From Rubricella aquisinus (lineage in GTDB: Bacteria > Pseudomonadota > Alphaproteobacteria > Rhodobacterales > Rhodobacteraceae): 64,000 nt of DNA. Below are positions 32,221-41,212 of the stretch, in pieces. Position numbers and translations under genes: made by a program. Within the stretch, counting starts at the first letter, position 1. Each line of letters starts with the position of its first letter. The stretch lies in contig NZ_JACIJS010000005.1 in assembly GCF_014199445.1 (NCBI RefSeq), forward strand, positions 62,001 through 126,000. The letters are read 5' to 3'. A model generated the notes under the pieces. The model searched no databases, was not told where the DNA came from, and saw only the letters and a list, made by a program, of their open reading frames with translations.

Positions 32221-32736
32221 TCAGCCAATCAGCTCTTTTGCCTGCGCAACCCATGCGTCACGAAGGGGGCGATCCTTGAAGGAGGTCATCCCTTCGCTCA
32301 GCGCCGCGATCTGTGCGTCCGTATATTCGGCAAGCTGGGCGACGGTGAACAGGCCAAGCGTGTTCAATTCCGCCTGAAGCTTCGCCCCGATCCCCTTGAT
32401 CCGGGTCAGGTCGCTGTCAGCGGCGGTTGGTGCGGGCGCTGCTTCTGGCGCAGCGTCGGGGGCGGGTGCGGGTGCGGCGACGGTTTCCGCGACGGCTTCA
32501 GCCGTCTCCTTCGCCACGACTTCGGCTTCTTCCACCGGGTCTTTCACCCGCGTGGTGGCTGCTGGCATCGGGGCGCTCACGGCGGGCGCGTCGGACTGGA
32601 GCGACCAGAGTTTCGCCGGGCGATAGGCCACACCCATCAGCGGGGCCACTGGCGCAAAGCTCAGCCAGTATTCCAGCAGGGTTTCGTCCTTTTGCGGCAA
32701 CAGGGCGGCCGCGTCGAAAGTCATCATGTGCATCAT
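32221..32736 (-). other. Candidate separate gene: protein with C-terminal helix-hairpin-helix
   Basis: If the upstream gene ends at 32819, this would be its own gene of 171 residues starting MMHMMTFDAAALLPQ. It has a short hydrophobic N-terminal part (LLEYWLSFAPVAPLMGVAYRP), an Ala/Pro/Glu-rich linker of ~70 residues, and a C-terminal helix-hairpin-helix (DLTRIKGIGAKLQAELNTLGLFTVAQLAEYTDAQIAALSEG), as in C-terminal extensions of alphaproteobacterial NuoE. Confidence 0.5.
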
Positions 32737-33906
32737 GGGTCCGTCCAATCGGAAATGTTGCGATGCACCAATATAACGCGCAAAGTTGTGCGCCGCAACA
32801 TTTCCCTTTGTCGCAGGCCTAGCCCGGCATACGGTTGCCGTAATGGGTGGCCAAACGGCCGAGCGCGATTTCAGCACCACTTTGCCGGACCGGGCGGACC
32901 AACCGAGGCGCTTTTCAGCTGTCTCCATCCCTTCCAGAAAGCAGCAGCAGCGCAGCGCAATATCCGACAGCCCCGGCCCAAGCGCGGACAGGGCGTTGCC
33001 CACAGCCTCCCGCGCGGCGACGGGGCCAGAGAGCGTGTTGCCGCCCTGCGCCGCACTGCCCGGCGTGGCGACGGTTAGGAACCGTTCCCAATTCTGCGCC
33101 ACACGCGGACCCATCTGCGCCCGCTCGAAGTCATCACGCAGCATCTCCCCGGCGGCGACCTCCTCCATGCTGAGGAACGGATCACCTGCTTTACCCACCC
33201 GGCGAGCAAGCGCGCCAAGGGGGCTTTCGGTCAGATTGATGCGGTGTTTCTGATCATGGCCCGCCGCGTCCTTCATCACCACATCCGACAGGGTGCTGTG
33301 TTGCGCGGTGAAGGCATCATCCTTGCGCGCCACACGGGCGCGGTCATCCTCTGCCAACATCCGCTTGAGCGCCGCGCGCCCGACCGAGGTGATCTTGTAT
33401 TGCAGAACGCGACCCTTGCTGGTGCAGGAAATCCATTCATTGAGCGCGAAAGCCTCCGCGATGCGGGTCTCCAGCACCCCGATCCGCAACGGGCGCGCCT
33501 GCCCCGCGGCCTTCAGCACCACGGCATTTTCCATACCCGGTGAGACCGCTAGAAAGGCGCCTGTTTCCGACAGACGCCGCAGGATCCGCTTGGCTTCCTT
33601 ACGGACCAGCGTTTCGTCGGGGGTCGATTTCGTCCGGGTCTTGGTCACCATGTCACAGATCTCCTGATGGGAAAGGTCGGTCTTGTTGAGAGGGGTTTGC
33701 GCGCCATAGCGGCTGAGGCCGCCATCAATGAGATGATCATCACGCTCTGCTTCGATCCGCTGGATTCGGCGGGAGATCGTGGAGGCATGCACGCCAATCG
33801 CGCGCGCCAGCCCCCGGATCGGAATGCCCAATAAAACATGGGCGATATAGCACTCGGTTGCTTGCGCAAGGGAGGACGGAAGGTGGGGGGAAGCAGGGGT
33901 CGTCAC
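32221..33906 (-). CDS. DUF6456 helix-turn-helix regulator, apparently frameshifted into a helix-hairpin-helix protein
   Basis: The open frame codes 561 residues but looks like two genes joined. The first ~345 residues are a DUF6456 regulator: N-terminal helix-turn-helix (IRGLARAIGVHASTISRRIQRIEAERD), EWISCTSKGRVLQYKITSVGRAALKRML, and ALRCCCFLEGMETAEKRLGWSARSGKVVLK. The usual family ending is lost. Adding one A to the AAA run at 32869-32871 (minus strand) would give IALGRLATHYGNRMPG and a stop at 32819. After the shift, the frame reads ~45 unlikely residues and then a second protein. It may be a real fusion, a mutation or a sequencing error. Confidence 0.75.
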   Translation of the reverse strand: MTTPASPHLPSSLAQATECYIAHVLLGIPIRGLARAIGVHASTISRRIQRIEAERDDHLIDGGLSRYGAQTPLNKTDLSHQEICDMVTKTRTKSTPDETLVRKEAKRILRRLSETGAFLAVSPGMENAVVLKAAGQARPLRIGVLETRIAEAFALNEWISCTSKGRVLQYKITSVGRAALKRMLAEDDRARVARKDDAFTAQHSTLSDVVMKDAAGHDQKHRINLTESPLGALARRVGKAGDPFLSMEEVAAGEMLRDDFERAQMGPRVAQNWERFLTVATPGSAAQGGNTLSGPVAAREAVGNALSALGPGLSDIALRCCCFLEGMETAEKRLGWSARSGKVVLKSRSAVWPPITATVCRARPATKGNVAAHNFARYIGASQHFRLDGPMMHMMTFDAAALLPQKDETLLEYWLSFAPVAPLMGVAYRPAKLWSLQSDAPAVSAPMPAATTRVKDPVEEAEVVAKETAEAVAETVAAPAPAPDAAPEAAPAPTAADSDLTRIKGIGAKLQAELNTLGLFTVAQLAEYTDAQIAALSEGMTSFKDRPLRDAWVAQAKELIG

Positions 33907-33980
33907 ACGTCAGGCTTTCACAAAAACAAATTTAGTAAAATTGTTTTAGTAGCCAATCGTTACGAATAACTTAAGCAAAG

Positions 33981-34006
33981 TTGACACCTGTCAAATCGAA
34001 TTGACA
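33981..34006. promoter_or_regulatory. TTGACA/TGTCAA inverted repeat in the divergent intergenic region
   Basis: TTGACA-CC-TGTCAA (33981-33994) is followed by another TTGACA at 34001. It lies between the DUF6456 regulator and the DUF6477 gene. It may be an operator, or the TTGACA copies may be -35 boxes, although no good -10 was seen at the right spacing. Confidence 0.35.
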
Positions 34007-34094
34007 CCGCGCGCAGCAGACCGAAATCACGCAACACCCCCAGCGCGCGGGGCACACTCGGACCCGTTCACCCTGACCCGAGGAGCCATTGTTC

Positions 34095-34361
34095 ATGAAG
34101 CACTACATCCCCGCCCTTCCCCAAACCGAGCAGTCCCCCGCCGCCCTGCGCCGCCCCCGTCTGTTGGTGATGGCGGCCCGCAGCCTTGTTCAGGCGCAAC
34201 GGCCCGCCGCGCAAAAACACTCGCTTGCGCGGATCGTGGCAAATGAGGCTGATTTGGAACAGGCCCGCCAGCGCAAGAATGCAGGGTATCGCGCAGAGAC
34301 GCATATCCGCGCCCTTGCCGCCCTGATCCTCGCGATCAAAGGGGCCAATGCCCCCGGTTGA
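34095..34361 (+). CDS. DUF6477 family small protein
   Basis: This 88-residue protein has the small Rhodobacterales DUF6477 pattern: LRRPRLLVMAARSLVQAQ and RIVANEADLEQARQRKNAGYRAETHIRALAALILAI. The start MKHYIPALP has AGGAG nine bases upstream. It is basic and helical, of unknown function, and converges directly on the MttB-family gene with no gap. Confidence 0.75.
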   Translation: MKHYIPALPQTEQSPAALRRPRLLVMAARSLVQAQRPAAQKHSLARIVANEADLEQARQRKNAGYRAETHIRALAALILAIKGANAPG

Positions 34362-35912
34362 TCAACCGAACGCGTCGGGTTCCTCGCCCTTGCGCCGCGC
34401 CACATATTCAGCGAGCGCCCCGGCAATGGCCGGGTCGAGGGTTGGTTCGATATATTGCTCCAGCAGATGCTGGACCCGCGCCGCCGCCAGATCGGCGGAG
34501 GACCGTGATCCCTCATCGGCCCATGTCTCGAACGGTTTGTAATCAAGCACTTCGGTGCGCCAGAACGCATCCTTGAAATTCGCTTGGGTATGGGCGCAGC
34601 CAAGGTAATGGCCCCCCGGGCCAACCTCGCGGATCGCGTCCATCGCCTGACCGTTTTCAGAGATATCGACGCCAGCTGCAATCGAATGCAGCACGCCCAA
34701 CTGATCGGCATCCATCACGAATTTCTCGAAGGAGGCGACAAGCCCCCCTTCCAGCCAGCCGCAGGCATGGAGCATGAAATTCACGCCCCCCAGCAATGCC
34801 GCGTTCAGCGTGTTGGAGGTTTCATAGGCCGCCTGCGCATCCAGCAATTTGGAGCCGCACAACCCGCCACCGGACCGGAACGGCAGGTTCATCCGCCGCG
34901 CAAGCTGCCCCGCGCCATAAAGGATTTTGGACGCTTCGGGCGTACCGAATGTCGGCGCGCCAGAGTTCATGTCGATGGAGGTCACGAAAGCCCCGAACAC
35001 AACCGGCGCGCCCGGCTTGACCAATTGAGAATAGGCGATACCCGCCATCGCCTCTGCCAGCACTTGTGTCAGCGTGCCGGTGACGGACACCGGCGCCATC
35101 GCGCCGCCCACGATAAAGGGCGACACGATGCAGGCCTGCCCGGCCTCTGCATAGACCTCAAGCGCACCCATCATCACGGAATCGAACGTCAACGGAGAGT
35201 TCACGTTGATCAGCGAGATCATATAGGGGCGGCTCAACTCCTCTTCCTGAAAGAGGATCTTGCACATCTCGACCGAATCCCGCGCGCGCACCGGATCGGT
35301 GACAGAGCCCATGAACGGCTTGTCCGACAGGGTCATATGCGCCTCAAGCATGTCGAGGTGCCGTTTGTTCACCGCCACATCCGTCGGCTCGCAGACGGTG
35401 CCGCCTGAATGGTGCAGCCATTTCGACATATAGCCGAGCTTCACGAATTTGCGGAAATCTTCCATCGTGGCATAGCGGCGGCCCCCATCAAGGTCGCGCA
35501 CGAAAGGCGGGCCATAGACCGGGGCGAGCACGAGCGACTTGCCGCCAATCTCCACGTTCCGGTCCGGGTTGCGCGCATATTGGGTAAAGGACGCGGGCGC
35601 GGTTTCACATAGTTTGCGCGCCAGACCGCGCGGGATATGCACCCGCTCCCCCAGCACGGTGGCACCCGCCGCGCGCCAGCGATCCAGCGCCTCGGGATTG
35701 TCGACAAAGGCAACGCCCACCTCCTCCAACACCGTTTCGGCGTTGGCCTCGATGATCTCCAGCGCTGCGTCGGAGAGCATGTCGTAATTGGGAATGTTCC
35801 GTTGGATCACCGGTGCACAATCAATGCGGTGCGTCGTGCGCTCCGCGCGCCGCGCAGCCCCACCCCCGCTGCGCCGACCGCGCCGTTCTGCCCTTGGTTC
35901 CATCGCATCCAT
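34362..35912 (-). CDS. Trimethylamine methyltransferase (MttB) family protein, non-pyrrolysine
   Basis: This 516-residue protein belongs to the MttB superfamily: DMLSDAALEIIEANAETVLEEVGV near the start, YMSKWLHHSGGTVCEPTDV, CIVSPFIVGGAMAPVSVTGTLTQ, SGAPTFGTPEASKILYGAGQLARRMNLPFRSGGGLCGSKLLDAQAAYE, and GCAHTQANFKDAFWRTEVLDYKPFETW. No internal amber codon is present, so it is not a pyrrolysine TMA methyltransferase; such relatives demethylate betaines and similar amines with a corrinoid partner. No corrinoid gene lies nearby. The first ~30 residues are Arg/Gly-rich. The start has GGAG nine bases upstream. Confidence 0.88.
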   Translation of the reverse strand: MDAMEPRAERRGRRSGGGAARRAERTTHRIDCAPVIQRNIPNYDMLSDAALEIIEANAETVLEEVGVAFVDNPEALDRWRAAGATVLGERVHIPRGLARKLCETAPASFTQYARNPDRNVEIGGKSLVLAPVYGPPFVRDLDGGRRYATMEDFRKFVKLGYMSKWLHHSGGTVCEPTDVAVNKRHLDMLEAHMTLSDKPFMGSVTDPVRARDSVEMCKILFQEEELSRPYMISLINVNSPLTFDSVMMGALEVYAEAGQACIVSPFIVGGAMAPVSVTGTLTQVLAEAMAGIAYSQLVKPGAPVVFGAFVTSIDMNSGAPTFGTPEASKILYGAGQLARRMNLPFRSGGGLCGSKLLDAQAAYETSNTLNAALLGGVNFMLHACGWLEGGLVASFEKFVMDADQLGVLHSIAAGVDISENGQAMDAIREVGPGGHYLGCAHTQANFKDAFWRTEVLDYKPFETWADEGSRSSADLAAARVQHLLEQYIEPTLDPAIAGALAEYVARRKGEEPDAFG

Positions 35913-36070
35913 TGCCGCCACTCCGTGCAGTATTCTTGTTGGCGCCGACAATAGCGCCGGGCGGCGCGAAACCGGAGAGGATTGCGACTATTGCCAGCGA
36001 AATACGACATGCGGGGGACAACGCTGCCTCGGCCATTGCACGAATCCACCAGTGGGGGTAAAGCCCGGCC

Positions 36071-37627
36071 ATGCAGATACATGACCATGACCGCCTCCTC
36101 ATCGTTGATTTCGGCTCCCAGGTGACGCAGTTGATCGCGCGCCGTTTGCGGGAGGCCAATATCTACTGCGAAATCCACCCGTTTCAGAACGTCACCGCGG
36201 CTTTCCTGACCGAATTCGGCCCCAAGGCCGTGATCCTGTCGGGCGGCCCTGCCAGCGTGACCGACCCGGACAGCCCGCGCGCCCCGCAAGAGGTGTTTAC
36301 GCTCGGCGTGCCGGTGCTTGGCATCTGCTATGGCCAGCAGGTGATGATGGAGCAGTTGGGCGGTAAGGTTGAGGCAGGCCACCACGCCGAATTTGGCCGC
36401 GCCTTTGTCACCCAGTCAAATGATCTCGACCTTCTGGATGGCTGGTTTGCCACCGGGCCGGAGCAGGTCTGGATGTCCCACGGCGACCGCGTGACAGCCC
36501 TTGCCCCCGGTTTTGAGGTCTATGGCACCTCGCCCAACGCGCCCTTTGCCATTGTGGCGGATCCGTCGCGGCATTTTTATGCGGTGCAGTTCCACCCTGA
36601 AGTGCATCACACCCCAAACGGCGCGGGCCTGTTCCGCAAATTCACCCAGCTTGCCGGGTTCACTGGCGACTGGACCATGGCCGCCTATAAGGAAGAGGCG
36701 ATCCGCCTGATCCGCGAACAGGTTGGCGATGAGCAGGTGATCTGTGGCTTGTCGGGCGGCGTGGACAGTTCTGTTGCTGCCGTTCTGATTCATGAGGCCA
36801 TTGGCGATCAGCTTACTTGCGTGTTTGTGGACCACGGCCTGATGCGCGCGAATGAGGCGGATGAGGTCGTGACGCTGTTCCGCGATCACTACAACATCCC
36901 GCTCATTCACGCGGATGAGGCCGATCTGTTCATAGACGCGCTTGAGGGGCAGGACGATCCAGAGAAAAAGCGCAAAATTATTGGGCGTCTTTTTATCGAA
37001 GTGTTTGAGAAACATGCCAAATCCATCGGCGGGGCCAAGTTCCTCGCACAAGGCACCCTCTATCCTGATGTGATCGAAAGCGTCAGCTTTTCCGGCGGGC
37101 CATCCGTCACGATCAAGAGCCACCATAATGTCGGCGGCCTGCCCGAGCGGATGGACATGAAACTCGTGGAGCCGCTGCGCGAATTGTTCAAGGATGAGGT
37201 CCGCGCGCTTGGCCGCGAATTGGGCCTGCCTGAGGCGTTTGTCGGGCGGCACCCCTTCCCCGGACCGGGCCTTGCCATCCGTTGCCCCGGTGGGATCACC
37301 CGTGAAAAGCTCGATATCCTGCGCAAGGCGGATGCGGTCTACCTCGATCAGATCCGCAAGCATGGGCTTTATGACGAGATTTGGCAGGCCTTTGCCGTTC
37401 TGTTGCCGGTGCGCACCGTGGGTGTAATGGGCGATGGGCGGACCTATGATTTCGTCTGTGCGCTGCGGGCCGTAACGTCCGTGGATGGGATGACAGCGGA
37501 TTACTATCCGTTCTCCCATGAATTCCTTGGCGAAACGGCGAGCCGGATCATCAATGAGGTGCGCGGGATCAATCGCGTGACCTATGACATCACGTCCAAA
37601 CCGCCCGGCACCATCGAGTGGGAGTAA
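36071..37627 (+). CDS. guaA: GMP synthase (glutamine-hydrolysing)
   Basis: This 518-residue enzyme converts XMP to GMP. The N-terminal amidotransferase has the Cys in [11 protein letters not shown] near residue 80 and the His-Glu pair in QFHPEVHHT. The ATP pyrophosphatase domain has the P-loop [10 protein letters not shown] near residue 228, and the C-terminal domain ends [13 protein letters not shown] as in the family. Length is usual. It stands alone between the MttB-like gene and the lipoprotein gene. Confidence 0.97.
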   Translation: MQIHDHDRLLIVDFGSQVTQLIARRLREANIYCEIHPFQNVTAAFLTEFGPKAVILSGGPASVTDPDSPRAPQEVFTLGVPVLGICYGQQVMMEQLGGKVEAGHHAEFGRAFVTQSNDLDLLDGWFATGPEQVWMSHGDRVTALAPGFEVYGTSPNAPFAIVADPSRHFYAVQFHPEVHHTPNGAGLFRKFTQLAGFTGDWTMAAYKEEAIRLIREQVGDEQVICGLSGGVDSSVAAVLIHEAIGDQLTCVFVDHGLMRANEADEVVTLFRDHYNIPLIHADEADLFIDALEGQDDPEKKRKIIGRLFIEVFEKHAKSIGGAKFLAQGTLYPDVIESVSFSGGPSVTIKSHHNVGGLPERMDMKLVEPLRELFKDEVRALGRELGLPEAFVGRHPFPGPGLAIRCPGGITREKLDILRKADAVYLDQIRKHGLYDEIWQAFAVLLPVRTVGVMGDGRTYDFVCALRAVTSVDGMTADYYPFSHEFLGETASRIINEVRGINRVTYDITSKPPGTIEWE

Positions 37628-37818
37628 CCCATCCCGAATACACGTCATGCGGGAACGTTGCGCCAAATCCAGCATAACGACACGAAACCCATTGGATTCG
37701 GGACGCATTTTGTTGATACGCGCCCCGCGTTGACGTATAGACGTGAAAAAGCCTTATCAGGGCTTGGGCAGGTATGCGCATGTCAGTCGACGGGCGGCGC
37801 GGGTAACGGGCAGAACTG

Positions 37819-39438
37819 ATGCAGATAAAAACGATTCTGATGGCGAGTGTTTGTGCCGGTGTCCTTGTGGGATGCGGTGACTATGTGTTGCCGGAGCGGG
37901 ACAACCTCAACCAATCGGAATTGGTGCGCGCCCAGCCGCACCCGGATGCGTCCCGCCCCATCGACGATCTCAATGCCCTGATCGAGCAGCAGAATGCCGC
38001 GCGTCAGGAACGCGGGCTTGATCCGCTGACGACCGATCAGGCGGTCTCCGTGATTGTGAGCGCCCAGCGCACCTCCAGCCGTGCGGCGGAGCGGCCCGGC
38101 TTCTTCTCTACGCTTTTGGCGAATGTGCAGGCGGATCAGACCGTCGGTGCCGTTAACCAGCAGGATATCGCGGCAGCGGCCGCAGCACTTGCAGCAGCGC
38201 AGGGCACGCTGAACGCGGATGGCACGATCACCCGTCCCACGGCCGCTGTGGCAACCGGCCCGAATGCGGCGCTTGCTGCCGTAACCGGCACGCCCCAGAA
38301 TGAAGCGGCGACCGCAGCGGCAGCGGCAGCAGCCGCGTCCACCCCCGCCAGTGCTCCGGCGGCACCGATCAATGTTGGCGGTGGGGATGCGTCCATCGCG
38401 GCAGCAGCAGCAGCGGCCGCCAGCGCCCTCGCCAATACGCGCGCGGCAGCAGCAGCCCCGACTGGCACCGGCTTTGCCGTTGGCGTGACGCCACAAACAC
38501 CAGAATTGGATGTGCGGGTGGCCGTGACCGATGACACGATCGGCCCGCCCGATCCGGTGCCCGGCCAATGCTATGCGCAAGTCACCGAACCACCGCAATT
38601 CGAGACCGTGCAGGAGCGCGTCGTGGACGTGCCGCCCACCCAGACCTTTGAGGTGATCCCGGCCACCACCCGGACCGAGGAAATCCCGGTCGTCGTCGAA
38701 GAAGCCTATACCGAATTCCGCGTCATCCCGCCGGTCTATGAAACCATCATGGAAACGGTGATTGTGGAGCCCGCGCGCGAGCGGACCGTGACCGTCCCGG
38801 CGGAGTTCCGCACAGTGGTTGAGCGCCGCCCTGTCCGCCCTGCGTTCCGCAGTTGGCGCGATTGTAACCGGGTGTTCCCGGTCGGGTCAGAGGCACTTGG
38901 CGGGACATTCCTTGGCAATCGGGTGACGGCGGATGGCGGGCTTCAATGCTTGATCGAATTCCCAGCGGAATTCGAAACGATCACCCGCGAGGAGCTGGTC
39001 GCGCCAGAAACCACCCGTGTTGAGACCATTCCCGCCGTGACCAAGCAGGTGCCGCGCCGCGTGGTCGTACAGCCCGCCCGGACCGAAGAAGTCGTCGTGC
39101 CCGCACGGATCGAAACCGTGGAGCGCGAGGTGATCGACACGCCCGAGCGGATCGAGGCCACCACCCTGCCCGCCCGCTTCCGCACGGTTGAGCGGCGCGT
39201 CGAAGTGCGGCCCGAGCGTGTGGTCTGGAGCAATGTCGTCTGCGACACCGACCAAACCGGCACGCTCATCGCGAATGTGCAGCGGTCGCTGCGGGAGCGT
39301 GGGCTCTATACGGGCGAAATCGACGGGATCAACGGCCCCGGCACCCGTGCCGCGATCCGGGCGTATCAGCTTGAAAATGGTCTGGATTCGAGCATCCTGA
39401 CGATCGAGACGGCGCGCATCCTCGGCGCGCGCAGCTAA
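37819..39438 (+). CDS. Repetitive lipoprotein with C-terminal peptidoglycan-binding domain
   Basis: This 539-residue protein begins with a lipoprotein signal (MQIKTILMASVCAGVLVGC, lipobox LVGC). Residues ~100-220 are Ala-rich low complexity. Residues ~245-470 hold many short units built on V-P-A/P-x-x-E/R-T-V, such as ETVQERVVDVP, ERTVTVPAEFRTVVERRP, EEVVVPARIETVEREVI and EATTLPARFRTVERRVEV. Residues ~480-530 are a PG_binding_1 domain (LIANVQRSLRERGLYTGEIDGINGPGTRAAIRAYQLENGL). It probably spans the periplasm between outer membrane and peptidoglycan. No known named family was recognised. Confidence 0.8.
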   Translation: MQIKTILMASVCAGVLVGCGDYVLPERDNLNQSELVRAQPHPDASRPIDDLNALIEQQNAARQERGLDPLTTDQAVSVIVSAQRTSSRAAERPGFFSTLLANVQADQTVGAVNQQDIAAAAAALAAAQGTLNADGTITRPTAAVATGPNAALAAVTGTPQNEAATAAAAAAAASTPASAPAAPINVGGGDASIAAAAAAAASALANTRAAAAAPTGTGFAVGVTPQTPELDVRVAVTDDTIGPPDPVPGQCYAQVTEPPQFETVQERVVDVPPTQTFEVIPATTRTEEIPVVVEEAYTEFRVIPPVYETIMETVIVEPARERTVTVPAEFRTVVERRPVRPAFRSWRDCNRVFPVGSEALGGTFLGNRVTADGGLQCLIEFPAEFETITREELVAPETTRVETIPAVTKQVPRRVVVQPARTEEVVVPARIETVEREVIDTPERIEATTLPARFRTVERRVEVRPERVVWSNVVCDTDQTGTLIANVQRSLRERGLYTGEIDGINGPGTRAAIRAYQLENGLDSSILTIETARILGARS

Positions 39439-39475
39439 GTCGTGATCCGGGCACAGCCCGAAAGGGAAGTGCCCG

Positions 39476-40357
39476 ATGCCCAAAACCGCCCCCTTGCGTG
39501 CTGCCCTGTGGATGATCGGGGCCACGCTGTCTTTCAGTTCCATGGCGTTGGCCGGGCGGGCGATTGCCGTCGAGCTTGATACGTTTGAATTGATGCTGTT
39601 CCGTTCCCTTATCGGGGTGGTCATCATCACGACGATTGCGGTCGCTATGAAACGCACGGCGGAGATTGAACGCCGGGACATGCCGCTGCATCTGTTCCGC
39701 AATATCGGGCATTTTACCGGACAGAACCTATGGTTTTTCGCCGTCGCCGTGATCCCCTTGGCGCAATTGTTTGCGCTTGAGTTCACGACGCCGCTCTGGA
39801 TCGCCCTGCTGGCCCCGATCTTTCTGGGCGAAAAGTATACTCGCGCGCGACTCCTCGCCGTGGCCATTGGTTTTCTGGGCATCCTTTTGGTGGCGCAACC
39901 CGGCCAGATCGAGATCAGTGGCGGCGTGATCGCAGCGGCAGGTTCCGCGATTGGGTTCGCGGTCAGCCTGATGGTGACCAAGCGGCTGACACAGCGCGGC
40001 CATTCTGTGCTCAATATCCTGTTTTGGCTGACGGTCACGCAGTCCATCTTTGCGTTGGTCTGCGCGGGCTATGATGGGGATATCGCGCTGCCCTCGCTCA
40101 ATGGATTGCCCTTTGTCGTTATCGTGTCGGTTGCGGGGCTTTCGGCGCATTTCTGTATCACGACCGCGCTGTCGCTGGCCCCCGCGACGTTCGTGGCCCC
40201 GCTTGATTTTATCCGCCTGCCGCTGATCGGGTTGGTTGGCTATCTCTTTTACAATGAGACGATCAATCTGGTGATGGTGATTGGTGCTGTTCTGATCCTG
40301 AGCGCCAATCTGGTGAACCTGCGCGCCGAGCAACGGCGACAGAATGTCCGCGCGTAA
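39476..40357 (+). CDS. EamA/DMT-superfamily transporter
   Basis: This 293-residue protein has about ten membrane segments in two EamA halves. Examples are LWMIGATLSFSSMALAGRAIA near the start, IPLAQLFALEFTTPLWIALLAPIFLGEK in the first half, and FVAPLDFIRLPLIGLVGYLFYNETINLVMVIGAVLILSA at the end, each close to the family's conserved E-x-x-P/W patterns. It probably exports a metabolite, but the substrate cannot be read from sequence. It is 37 bases after the lipoprotein gene on the same strand. Confidence 0.88.
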   Translation: MPKTAPLRAALWMIGATLSFSSMALAGRAIAVELDTFELMLFRSLIGVVIITTIAVAMKRTAEIERRDMPLHLFRNIGHFTGQNLWFFAVAVIPLAQLFALEFTTPLWIALLAPIFLGEKYTRARLLAVAIGFLGILLVAQPGQIEISGGVIAAAGSAIGFAVSLMVTKRLTQRGHSVLNILFWLTVTQSIFALVCAGYDGDIALPSLNGLPFVVIVSVAGLSAHFCITTALSLAPATFVAPLDFIRLPLIGLVGYLFYNETINLVMVIGAVLILSANLVNLRAEQRRQNVRA

Positions 40358-40420
40358 TACCTTCCCCCGCTGAAACCTGCATGCTATTGCCCCTCCAACG
40401 CTCAATGATTGGAGAGACCC

Positions 40421-40957
40421 ATGAATATCGACGCAATCCCGGCTGGCAAAAATCCGCCCCATGACATTAATGTGGTGATCGAAATCACCGGCGGTGCCTC
40501 TGGCGGCGCGCCGGTGAAATACGAGATCGACAAGGACAGCGGCGCGGTTTTCGTGGACCGGGTGGTCAACACGCCCATGTTCTATCCCTGCAACTACGGC
40601 TTTGTGCCGAACACGCTGCACGCGGATGGCGATCCGACCGATGTGCTGGTGATCGTCGATTTCCCGCTTCAGCCCGGTGTCGTGATCCGCTGCCGCCCCG
40701 TTGGTGTGCTCAAGATGGAAGATGACGGCGGCATGGATGACAAGCTCATCGCCGTGCCGGTGGTGAAGGTTGATCCGTTCCAGGCCCATATCCAGGATCT
40801 GACGGACATCCCGCAGAAAACCCGTGACCGGATCAAGCATTTCTTCGAGCACTACAAGGATCTGGAAGACGGCAAATGGGTCAAGGTCATCGGATGGGGT
40901 GATAAGGCCGAAGCGGAAAGCATTCTGCAAACCTCCATCGACGCTGTCGCGAAATAA
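40421..40957 (+). CDS. ppa: Inorganic pyrophosphatase
   Basis: This 178-residue family I pyrophosphatase hydrolyses PPi. It has the active-site wording EIDKDSGAVFVDRVV, FYPCNYGFVPNTLHADGDPTDVLVI (with the D-x-D-P-x-D signature) and KVIGWGDKAEAESIL near the end. The start MNIDAIPAGKNPP has GGAGAGACCC just upstream. It is followed by a strong terminator. Length is usual for the bacterial soluble enzyme. Confidence 0.96.
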   Translation: MNIDAIPAGKNPPHDINVVIEITGGASGGAPVKYEIDKDSGAVFVDRVVNTPMFYPCNYGFVPNTLHADGDPTDVLVIVDFPLQPGVVIRCRPVGVLKMEDDGGMDDKLIAVPVVKVDPFQAHIQDLTDIPQKTRDRIKHFFEHYKDLEDGKWVKVIGWGDKAEAESILQTSIDAVAK

Positions 40958-40985
40958 AATTAGCGATCTGATCCGACTGATTTTC

Positions 40986-41021
40986 GCGCGCCCCGCCCAT
41001 ATCGGCGGGGCGCGCTTTTTT
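40986..41021 (+). terminator. Terminator after ppa
   Basis: GCGCGCCCCGCC and GGCGGGGCGCGC form a perfect 12-bp stem with a six-base loop, followed by six T. Confidence 0.92.
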
Positions 41022-41212
41022 CTACCTGAAGTTGTTCAAAGACATTGATTAGCAAGTGCAAATCGCATTTTCGCGGTTGCACGCAACGTAACGGCGCAGT
41101 TCAAGTGCCAATAACGCTACGTCAATCGTTGACCGGTGACCCTCCCCCGAAATAGCGTGAGAAACGGAAACAGGCGCAATAATAATGCGCGCATCTTACA
41201 TAGGGGGAGGTC

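Noticed and set aside
34362-35912. Pyrrolysine (amber) codon in the MttB-family gene
   Set aside because: The frame has no internal TAG, so it is a non-pyrrolysine member.
37783-38598. Antisense Cys/Arg-rich frame opposite the lipoprotein gene
   Set aside because: It arises from complementing Ala- and Pro-rich codons; the lipoprotein on the plus strand has a signal, lipobox and domain.
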